A stretch of DNA of 40,866 nt, from the NCBI GenBank assembly GCA_964586765.1, contig CAZPHN010000022.1, positions 1 through 40,866 of the forward strand, read 5' to 3'. Positions within the stretch are counted from its first letter, which is position 1; every line of letters begins with the position of its first letter. Both the position numbers and the translations under genes were made by a program. Of the stretch, positions 8,530 through 15,592 are shown piece after piece. This DNA is from UBA3263 sp964586765. GTDB lineage: Bacteria > Bacteroidota > Bacteroidia > Bacteroidales > Muribaculaceae. The notes beneath the pieces are model-generated. The model had not been told where the DNA came from, searched no databases, and worked only from the letters and a program-made list of their open reading frames with translations.

Positions 8530-10596
8530 ATGAACCGCATTGTTTTTCTTGCTTTGAGTGTGATGGCAGTAATGAATGCTACCGCGCAGACCGATTCCCT
8601 TTCTACGGAATTGCGTGAAATTGTGGTCACGGCAAATCAGCCTGCCACACGTCTTGTTGGCTCTACGCTGGTAACGAATGTTTCCGGTTCGGGTCTGTGT
8701 AAGCTTGGAAGCGCGTTCGACGTCTTGGGTCAGCTTCCGTTGATTTCTGTTGATGCCGATGGCTCAGTGACGGTCACGGGGCGTGGAACTCCCGAAATAT
8801 TTATTGATGGTCGTCCGGTTGGCGATATTTCAGATTTAAGGAGTTTACGCTCTGAAAATATTGCCAAGGTAGAGCTGATGCTTTCGCCGGGGGCGATGTA
8901 TGACAGCGAGACCCGCGCGGTTTTGCGTATTTCAACGCGGCGCAACCTGATTGAGGGTCTGTCACTGAACGAAACCGCCGAAGGAAGCGCGCGTCGCCGT
9001 TTTTCCGCCTCAAATGCCCTTAACCTGAATTATCATCTTGACCGTTGGGACATATTTGTCCATTCCTCGGTAGCATATAATAACAGTTTGATGACCGGAC
9101 GGACGCTGAACAGTTTGACGTCTGACGGAAAACCCGTGGTGATTGGCAGTTCGCAATCCGGCGAATATCCTTCGCTCAACGGGGGCGTGAAAGTCGGTTT
9201 CAATTATGTTGACGGCACGCAATCTTTCGGATTGTATTGGCGTCTCCACCCTGAAAAGGGCGATTACCTTAACCGTGGAACGGAGTGGTTTGGTGACGAA
9301 TCGCCGCTAAATCGTTCCATCAGTCGCCGAATTCGTGCGCAAAGTCATCTTTTATCGGTTTATTTTGAAAAAAAATTCCGCGATAAGTATCTTTTTCACC
9401 TCGATGGCTCGTTTCGCTCAGGCAAGGCGGGAAATAAGGTCAAGACCACATATCTTGGAGGCGCAAGCGATGATGTTGCGTCGCGCGACCGCAATAACTC
9501 TACTCTGGCGGCGGTCAAGGCATATCTGACATTCCCGCTTTGGCGCGGCGACTTCTCTGTCGGCACTCAGGACTCATATACTCGCTCGACGCTTGATTAC
9601 CGGATGTTGAATTCCGAGGTCAGCGAATATATTCCGTCGACGCTGACGGATGCACGTCAGGTCGCTGCGGCAGCCTTTGCTTCATGGGGCGCGCAGTTCG
9701 GAAAGCTGAATGTCGGGGTGGGGCTCCGCTATGAGTTCACGGATTATCTCTTTACGGTGAACGGACACAGGGACTCCGAGGTTAGCCGGCGGTTTAATTC
9801 CCTGACGCCCGACCTGAGTCTTGGTTGGCAATTCAATGACCATGCGCAGGTCTCGCTGACCTATAAGTCATCGACCGTAAAACCTCCGTATGCTCAGCTG
9901 ACCGGCAGCCTCAGCTACGTAGGCAGATATGAAATAGAGGGAGGAAACCCGTTGCTGCGCGATGAAAAGATGGATAATATTCAGTTGTTTGCCCTTTGGC
10001 GCGATTTCATGTTTCAGGCGGATATGGTTCGCAGTAGGGATGCTTATGGCTTTACCAAGCGGCTGCAGTCGCCTGACGCGTTACGTCTGGTTATGAGTCC
10101 GGTAAATCTTGACATTTCATCGCTTGGCTGTTATCTGATATGGAACCGCAGGGTGCGCTGCTGGACTCCCGGAGTCACTGCCGGAGTGTATCGCCAGTGG
10201 CTTGAACTGGACGGGCAGGCTCATAATAAGCCGATGTTCTCATATTATTTCGACAATACTTTTGCGCTACCGTGGAATTTGACGGCTACTCTTAATTTCA
10301 GCGGTCATTCTTCAGGCGATATGTCTACAAACCGTTTTGCAGCTTCATGGTTTACAGTCGACGCCTCTATCTCGAAATCGTTTCTTAATGATGCGCTCCA
10401 TTTTAATCTTTCGGCGTCGGATATCTTTAATACGTTAAATCCGTCATGGTCAATGCATACTTTTGGTGTTAATGTCGCCAAGCGTCAGCGATATGACCGC
10501 CGTGGGGTTACTTTTTCCGTCACTTATTCACTGCGTCCGCGCCGCGTTGACTACAAGGGCCAGTCGGCTTCGTCAGATGAATTGCGACGTTTGTGA
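8530..10596 (+). CDS. TonB-dependent-receptor-like outer membrane beta-barrel protein
   Basis: A 688-residue outer-membrane protein with signal peptide MNRIVFLALSVMAVMNATAQ. The N-terminal ~130 residues after cleavage form a plug-like domain: LREIVVTANQPATRLVGSTL, AFDVLGQLPLISVDADGSVTVTGRG, EIFIDGRPV, and IAKVELMLSPGAMYDSETRAVLRI are the usual TonB-receptor plug strands. The rest is alternating beta strands ending in ...RGVTFSVTYSLRPRR. It lacks the N-terminal carboxypeptidase-like domain of SusC proteins and has no SusD partner, so it belongs to the smaller outer-membrane barrel family common in Bacteroidota rather than a polysaccharide utilisation locus. The substrate cannot be inferred. 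It has its own promoter and is followed 52 bases later by the patatin gene on the same strand. Confidence 0.85.
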   Translation: MNRIVFLALSVMAVMNATAQTDSLSTELREIVVTANQPATRLVGSTLVTNVSGSGLCKLGSAFDVLGQLPLISVDADGSVTVTGRGTPEIFIDGRPVGDISDLRSLRSENIAKVELMLSPGAMYDSETRAVLRISTRRNLIEGLSLNETAEGSARRRFSASNALNLNYHLDRWDIFVHSSVAYNNSLMTGRTLNSLTSDGKPVVIGSSQSGEYPSLNGGVKVGFNYVDGTQSFGLYWRLHPEKGDYLNRGTEWFGDESPLNRSISRRIRAQSHLLSVYFEKKFRDKYLFHLDGSFRSGKAGNKVKTTYLGGASDDVASRDRNNSTLAAVKAYLTFPLWRGDFSVGTQDSYTRSTLDYRMLNSEVSEYIPSTLTDARQVAAAAFASWGAQFGKLNVGVGLRYEFTDYLFTVNGHRDSEVSRRFNSLTPDLSLGWQFNDHAQVSLTYKSSTVKPPYAQLTGSLSYVGRYEIEGGNPLLRDEKMDNIQLFALWRDFMFQADMVRSRDAYGFTKRLQSPDALRLVMSPVNLDISSLGCYLIWNRRVRCWTPGVTAGVYRQWLELDGQAHNKPMFSYYFDNTFALPWNLTATLNFSGHSSGDMSTNRFAASWFTVDASISKSFLNDALHFNLSASDIFNTLNPSWSMHTFGVNVAKRQRYDRRGVTFSVTYSLRPRRVDYKGQSASSDELRRL

Positions 10597-10622
10597 ACTA
10601 AAAGGATGCTAATGACGTTGTA

Positions 10623-10649
10623 TAATCGTAGACTATTTATTTACGATTA
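10623..10649 (+). promoter_or_regulatory. Hairpin touching the patatin start codon
   Basis: TAATCGTA (10623-10630) and TACGATTA (10642-10649) are perfect inverted repeats around an 11-base loop; the last base of the right arm is the A of the patatin ATG. In RNA this eight-pair stem would occlude the initiation region. It could also be a DNA operator. Confidence 0.4.
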
Positions 10650-12865
10650 TGATAAAAAAAATCGGAATTATCGCTTTAGCGACATCACTTATGTTTGGAG
10701 TTCCTGCTGCGGCAAAGCAGCAGAGTGTCGGATTGGTTCTTAGTGGAGGCGGCGCGAAAGGTGTTGCCCATATCGGACTTATTCAGGCTTTGGAAGAAAA
10801 CGATATTGCTATCGACTATGTGGCTGGTACCTCGATGGGTGCTATTGTCAGCGGACTTTATGCAAGCGGATATTCGCCTGCAGAGATGATGCGGCTTATC
10901 ACGAGCAAGGACTTCGCCTATTGGAGCACCGGAACTATTGACCCCGGTCTGCAGTATTATTTTACCACTCCGCCCCAGTCGCCTAAGGTGCTGAGTCTTT
11001 CAATCGGCAATGATTCCATCGCGAAGCAAGTGCCCCAGAGCCTTATTTCGCCGCTTTCAATGAATTTTCCTTTCATGGAGCTTTTTGCGGCTGAAACCGA
11101 GGCGTGTGGTGGTAATTTCGATAATCTTTTCGTTCCGCTGCGAACGGTCAGCTCAAATATTAAGGCTCAGCGTGGCGAAGTGGCGCGCGGCGGCTCCATG
11201 ACTGACGCAATCCGCGCGTCCATGTCGTTCCCCATCGTGTTCTGTCCTGTTGAAATTAACGATACGCTTCACTATGACGGCGGTATCTTCAATAACTTCC
11301 CTGTCGACGTGATGAAGGCGGATTTCCATCCTGACATCATGATTGGTGTCGACGTGCATACCGAAGGAAAGGAGACTCCTAATGCCATCAACCAGATTAG
11401 CGAACTTGCCACCCGTCCGCAGACCTATTCGATGAATCCCAAGGACGGTATCCATATCCATATCGACGCTTCAAAATATTCGCTTCTTGACTTCCCGCAG
11501 GCAAAGGAAATCTATGAGCTCGGCTATCAGCGCGGTCTGGAAATGGTTGACAGCATCAAGAGCCGCGTGACTGCCCGCCGCGAGCAGAGCGAGGTGACCC
11601 GTCGCCGAATCGAGTTTCGCCGCAGGCTGCCCAAACTGAATTTCGAGTCAATCGAATGTCGTGGAGGCAGTCAGCGTCAGAATGATTACATTCTTGCCCA
11701 GTTCCAGTTCCATAAAGGACATAAATATGACATTGACAATGCCCGCAATGGTTATTATCGTGCCATTTCCGGCGGAAAACTCCAGAATCTTGAAATATCC
11801 GCTGTGCCGGTTGACTCCGGTCAGTTCAAGATGCTGCTTAAGGCGTTCCCGAAATCAAACTGGAGTGTTGACCTTGGCGGATATATCTCCTCAAGTACCT
11901 CAAGTATGCTCTATGCGGCTGTAAACTATCATAATCTGAACACCCGCGCGGTTGACGCATCGTTCGGCGCATGGATTGGTCAGAGCTATGCCGCAGCCCA
12001 GTTGCTTGCCAAAATCCGTTTCGGTGGTAAAAATCCATATAGCCTCGGATTGCAGGGTGTAGTCAGCAACCATCGCTTTAATCAGAGCGAGCGTCTGTTC
12101 TATCAGGCGAATGAACCTAAATTCGTACGTGATTTACAGGGATTCGGTCGAGTCAACCTTTTCAGTCTGCCTCTTGGACGCCATGCTATGGGCGTAGTTT
12201 CTGCCGGTTATGGCTATGAGCGTAACTCTTTTGTCAATGACGTAATGCGTAAGACTAAGTCTACATATAAACTCGGTCAGGTGGCATTCAATTATGACTA
12301 CAATACCCTCGATGGAATTAATTTCCCCACTTCAGGACTTGAAATGCGATATTCGCTGAAAGGAATGTTGGGAACTCATGACGTTGACAAGTCACGGAAA
12401 GATGTCAAGTGGGTTCAACTTGACGCCAATGTCAGAAAATACTGGGACTGCGGACGTTATTTCGCCATTGGTATTGAAGGCGAATTGTTAGCTTCCACGC
12501 GTAAGCCGTCGTCAATCAAGGAAGTGGCTACTGCCGATGCTCCTACATACGCTCCTACACCTTCATGTTTCAATGCGTTCAACCCGGGTTTCCGTGCTTA
12601 CTCGTTCCTTGGACTTGGCGTTGACCCTGTATGGAAGGTTGTCAATAACCTGCAGCTTCGCGGTGCTTTCCATTGCTTTACTCCATGGCGCGACGGCGGA
12701 GTGCAGCACCCCGAGTTCTTTGGCGAGGTTGCCGCGGTCTATAAGCTGAAGATTGTCAATATCAGTGCTTACGCCAATTATCGTACCGGCTCATATGCCG
12801 AACGCGGATGGCACGCCGGTCTGACCCTCGGTCTCTTCGTCCTTGCCCCTCAGTTCTTGAAATAA
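10649..12865 (+). CDS. Patatin-like phospholipase with C-terminal outer-membrane barrel
   Basis: A 738-residue exported lipid acyl hydrolase. After a signal peptide (about 1-22) the patatin domain shows the oxyanion loop GGGAKG (33-38), the nucleophile motif GTSMG (Ser62) and the catalytic DGG (Asp210 in HYDGGIFNNFPVDVM). All three are intact, so it should be active. A POTRA-like segment follows (about 330-390, LNFESIECRGG...ILAQFQFHKG). The last ~330 residues are a beta-barrel resembling Omp85/D15 surface antigens, ending with LFVLAPQFLK. This patatin-POTRA-barrel order is that of type Vd autotransporters such as PlpD, and predicts an outer-membrane-anchored or surface-exposed phospholipase. 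Its 3' end overlaps the convergent transglutaminase-like gene by 16 bases. Confidence 0.92.
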   Translation: MIKKIGIIALATSLMFGVPAAAKQQSVGLVLSGGGAKGVAHIGLIQALEENDIAIDYVAGTSMGAIVSGLYASGYSPAEMMRLITSKDFAYWSTGTIDPGLQYYFTTPPQSPKVLSLSIGNDSIAKQVPQSLISPLSMNFPFMELFAAETEACGGNFDNLFVPLRTVSSNIKAQRGEVARGGSMTDAIRASMSFPIVFCPVEINDTLHYDGGIFNNFPVDVMKADFHPDIMIGVDVHTEGKETPNAINQISELATRPQTYSMNPKDGIHIHIDASKYSLLDFPQAKEIYELGYQRGLEMVDSIKSRVTARREQSEVTRRRIEFRRRLPKLNFESIECRGGSQRQNDYILAQFQFHKGHKYDIDNARNGYYRAISGGKLQNLEISAVPVDSGQFKMLLKAFPKSNWSVDLGGYISSSTSSMLYAAVNYHNLNTRAVDASFGAWIGQSYAAAQLLAKIRFGGKNPYSLGLQGVVSNHRFNQSERLFYQANEPKFVRDLQGFGRVNLFSLPLGRHAMGVVSAGYGYERNSFVNDVMRKTKSTYKLGQVAFNYDYNTLDGINFPTSGLEMRYSLKGMLGTHDVDKSRKDVKWVQLDANVRKYWDCGRYFAIGIEGELLASTRKPSSIKEVATADAPTYAPTPSCFNAFNPGFRAYSFLGLGVDPVWKVVNNLQLRGAFHCFTPWRDGGVQHPEFFGEVAAVYKLKIVNISAYANYRTGSYAERGWHAGLTLGLFVLAPQFLK

Positions 12866-14067
12866 ACCTCGGGAGTCTCCTCCTCGTAACCGGGCATGAC
12901 CCTGCCGGTGCGCGCTCCTTTATAGGTAGGGTCTGAAATATAATAATCCTTGCCGTCTATCTCGATTTTAGCACCGCGCACAGCTGAGTTATCGAGGTGG
13001 ACGGCAACCGCTACATGGTCGCCATAACCTATAATTACATTGGGAACGCCAAGAACTTCTTTCAGCAGATAGGAGTATAAGATGGAACGGTCCTCGCAGT
13101 CGCTTGCCGGCTGCAGAAACATTTCTTCAAGGAAATATGGTTTTTCAAAACCGTGAAGTTCTTCATCGGTTTGATATGGGAATGCGTTCTGAATAAAAGC
13201 AAGCAGCGTATTGACGGCTTCTTTCTGTTTCATACCGTCAAGCTGTGTCTTTAGTTGCGCTACGATTGAGTCGCGCATGTTAGGTTGGAGAGTGGAGATA
13301 AAAACGTCATCGACGTTCATTCGCGGATATTTGTAAAGTATATCACGCAAATTTGCATTAATTTCGCCGTTAATGGCTAAAGTTCCGTCTGTAAACTCAA
13401 ATTTTTGCGGTTTATATGGAATATTCAGTGGTTTGAGTATAAGACTGACGGGACAATTGAAATGGGAGTTTGAAGGTAGTTTCAGCAGTGTGAAACTTGC
13501 CGATATTTCATCGGAAAAATCAACTTCACCTTCCGGTATGGCATAATAGCGGAACGGTGCGTCATATATCATTTTCATATCATAGACCGGTTGGGCAAAT
13601 GAGAGGAAAACCACTCCGTCGCCCATCGGATTGAGTCCCAAACGGGTCTGGAACCCCATCTGGTCGAAAATATGTTGTTTGAAGGCGGCGCGCACCGAGT
13701 TGTGGGTCTGTGGCAAAAGTGCGTCGATATATCCGCTTAAAAGCTTATACGTCAGATAGTCATTGAGGTTGAGCTTACCGGCGCAGTTTTTTACGTATGG
13801 AATAAAGTGTTTGGCAACACGTTTCCATTTAAGGTCATCAATAAGTTTGCGGTATTCATCCTGAGTGCCTACCGCATCCGGAAAGTCAATTCCTGAAATG
13901 CGTGGCAGTTCACACGTAGTTCCGAAAAAATCGAACTGCACCATGTCGGATTCCGAAATTACGGCATCCGAACTTATTTTTGAAGACTGTCCCGCAGCGG
14001 GAAAGGTAAAAATCCCCGCTGTCAGGACAGTTATCAGATAGATGATTTTTTTGAGTCGGTTAAGCAT
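12850..14067 (-). CDS. Secreted transglutaminase-like cysteine enzyme
   Basis: A 405-residue protein with signal peptide MLNRLKKIIYLITVLTAGIF...AAGQ. The C-terminal part carries a transglutaminase-fold triad: Cys324 in ASDCEDRSILYSYLL, His351 in GYGDHVAVAVH and Asp379 in YYISDPTYKGARTG. The order Cys-His-Asp and spacing fit transglutaminase-like superfamily proteases/peptidases. The first ~300 residues are unrecognised. It is the last gene of the caspase operon; its start shares a base with the previous stop (TGATG), implying coupled translation. Whether it acts as a protease, a crosslinking enzyme or an amidase cannot be told. Its last 16 bases are antisense to the 3' end of the patatin gene. 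Confidence 0.8.
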   Translation of the reverse strand: MLNRLKKIIYLITVLTAGIFTFPAAGQSSKISSDAVISESDMVQFDFFGTTCELPRISGIDFPDAVGTQDEYRKLIDDLKWKRVAKHFIPYVKNCAGKLNLNDYLTYKLLSGYIDALLPQTHNSVRAAFKQHIFDQMGFQTRLGLNPMGDGVVFLSFAQPVYDMKMIYDAPFRYYAIPEGEVDFSDEISASFTLLKLPSNSHFNCPVSLILKPLNIPYKPQKFEFTDGTLAINGEINANLRDILYKYPRMNVDDVFISTLQPNMRDSIVAQLKTQLDGMKQKEAVNTLLAFIQNAFPYQTDEELHGFEKPYFLEEMFLQPASDCEDRSILYSYLLKEVLGVPNVIIGYGDHVAVAVHLDNSAVRGAKIEIDGKDYYISDPTYKGARTGRVMPGYEEETPEVYFKN

Positions 14068-14702
14068 CAGTTTTTGAAGCCGGCCTTAACAAAATCGGAA
14101 ATCTTTGCGGCGTGACGCTGAGCGTATTCGCTTTCGGTCATTGACTGCTCCATAGCGCGGATGCGTGCGGCAGAAGCTACTTTGTCGTTGATGATGAAGT
14201 AAACTTCAATTTCGTAGGTGCCGTCGGGGTTGTTGCGGATAATCTGGTAGCTGGGACGCATTTCACCCTTGATTTCTTTCTCAACGGTGCGTTCGTAAGC
14301 ATTGAAGAATTTATCCATTTCGAGGGTGGGGTCGTTTACGTCGGCGTTAAGTTCGCTGATTACGCGACCCTTGAGGTCTGAACCCTGCTGCTGTGAATAA
14401 GTGATGCAAGCGTTGTTGATAGCCATCTGCACGCCGGCATTCTTGCTCTTTACGCGGGTTGAGGTGCCGAAAATTTCAATTGCGTCATCGCCTAATTCAG
14501 CGAGCTTGTTATAGTGGTTCTGCAGTGCACCGTCAAGGGTGTATGCGCTGCCAAGAATTTCCCATCCAGCTTTATGGAGCTGTTTGGTCTTTGCCTTGCA
14601 CTCTTTTTTGAGCTCTTTTTGACGTTTTGCGCTAACGGGTTCAGCAGAGATGGCGGGAACCATTAAAATTGCTGCAACAAGCAGTGAAATCAGTTTTTTC
14701 AT
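14067..14702 (-). CDS. Small secreted protein of the caspase operon (LPP20-like features)
   Basis: A 211-residue protein with signal peptide MKKLISLLVAAILMVPAISA followed by a Lys-rich helix (KRQKELKKECKAKTKQLHKAG). The central segment (GVQMAINNACITYSQQQGSDLKGRVISEL) and the C-terminal strand pair NPDGTYEIEVYFIINDKVAS resemble secreted LPP20/FlgT-type domains in which a helix packs on a sheet, but the match is weak and no enzyme motif is visible. It lies 33 bases after the DUF4384 gene, which has a similar N-terminal pattern, and is translationally coupled to the transglutaminase-like gene. Function unknown; a structural accessory of the operon is the likeliest role. Confidence 0.6.
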   Translation of the reverse strand: MKKLISLLVAAILMVPAISAEPVSAKRQKELKKECKAKTKQLHKAGWEILGSAYTLDGALQNHYNKLAELGDDAIEIFGTSTRVKSKNAGVQMAINNACITYSQQQGSDLKGRVISELNADVNDPTLEMDKFFNAYERTVEKEIKGEMRPSYQIIRNNPDGTYEIEVYFIINDKVASAARIRAMEQSMTESEYAQRHAAKISDFVKAGFKN

Positions 14703-14735
14703 TGCGATAAATGTTTAAAAGTGATAAATTATTAA

Positions 14736-15581
14736 TTATTGTTTGATTATCAGGTTAAATTCTTTTGTAGAGAAACGTTTGTCTTTTCCCTTGCAGTCGG
14801 TCAGCCAGCGGTTGAAGTCTCTGAGCGAAAGCGAGCGTGGAGTGTCCGTTCCGTTCGCAATGTCGTTAGGACGTGTGAACGCGTTGGGCGAAAATACCAC
14901 ACACAGCCGGTCGCGCTCGATATCATCGTTGGTCGAAAGAATCATTTCGTCAACCTCGCCGAACTCTCTGTGAGCTTTCGCTGTGTCAAAGAAAACATAG
15001 TCCACGCCGCGTTTTGTCTTTACCATGCCTGATGAGTTGGACAGATAGGGGAGCAGGGTGTATACATTTTCTTTGTCAATCAGGAAAACTGCAACATAGC
15101 CGTCGACCGGCGCGCGGAACTCGAGCGACATCCGGTCGCCGGAACGAAAGGAGTCGTCAGCCGAGCCGTTGCGGAGCGTGCGCGCGCTAAAATCAACAAG
15201 TTCGTTGCTGAGTGCCTTTGCGCGTCCGCGCACCTTGCAGTAAACGACCGGGCAGTCATCGATGGTCTTTACGTCGTACTCGACATCATCATCGGCAATC
15301 CATTCGCCCATGACGTTTGTGTTATTCTGGATGTCGAAAATATGACTTTCGCCTTTGGAGGTGACTGTTTCGCCCTGATACGTAGTGCCCGCGAGCTGCA
15401 CGCCGAATTCTTTTTCAAGCGCATTCAGGCGGGCTCCTTCAAGAGCCATAGCCTTACACTGTTTGACTGATTCGGTATCTTTACCATAATATGTGTATTC
15501 GCCTTCAACCTTGACCGGTTTTTGGGCAAATACGCATATCGGGATGAGAAATGTGAGCAAATTGGTTAAAAAACGTCTCAT
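14736..15581 (-). CDS. Secreted DUF4384 protein with LPP20/FlgT-like N-terminus
   Basis: A 281-residue exported protein (signal MRRFLTNLLTFLIPICVFAQ). Residues about 25-120 (EYTYYGKDTESVKQCKAMAL then EGARLNALEKEFGVQLAG) have the helix-strand pattern of LPP20/FlgT-like domains. Residues about 145-245 match DUF4384: FRSGDRMSLEFRAPVDGYVA, VFLIDKENVYTLLPYLSN and a following DEMILSTNDD/LCVVFSPNAF strand set. DUF4384 domains recur fused or adjacent to caspase-like proteases and signalling kinases in bacteria and are thought to be binding modules (family knowledge). It follows the caspase gene by 11 bases. A TAATTTTG sequence overlaps the caspase stop just upstream but lacks a good -33 partner. Confidence 0.8.
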   Translation of the reverse strand: MRRFLTNLLTFLIPICVFAQKPVKVEGEYTYYGKDTESVKQCKAMALEGARLNALEKEFGVQLAGTTYQGETVTSKGESHIFDIQNNTNVMGEWIADDDVEYDVKTIDDCPVVYCKVRGRAKALSNELVDFSARTLRNGSADDSFRSGDRMSLEFRAPVDGYVAVFLIDKENVYTLLPYLSNSSGMVKTKRGVDYVFFDTAKAHREFGEVDEMILSTNDDIERDRLCVVFSPNAFTRPNDIANGTDTPRSLSLRDFNRWLTDCKGKDKRFSTKEFNLIIKQ

Positions 15582-15592
15582 TTTTTACAAAA

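Noticed and set aside
8530..10596. SusC-type polysaccharide utilisation locus
   Set aside because: The barrel lacks the carboxypeptidase-like N-terminal domain and there is no SusD or glycoside hydrolase gene nearby.
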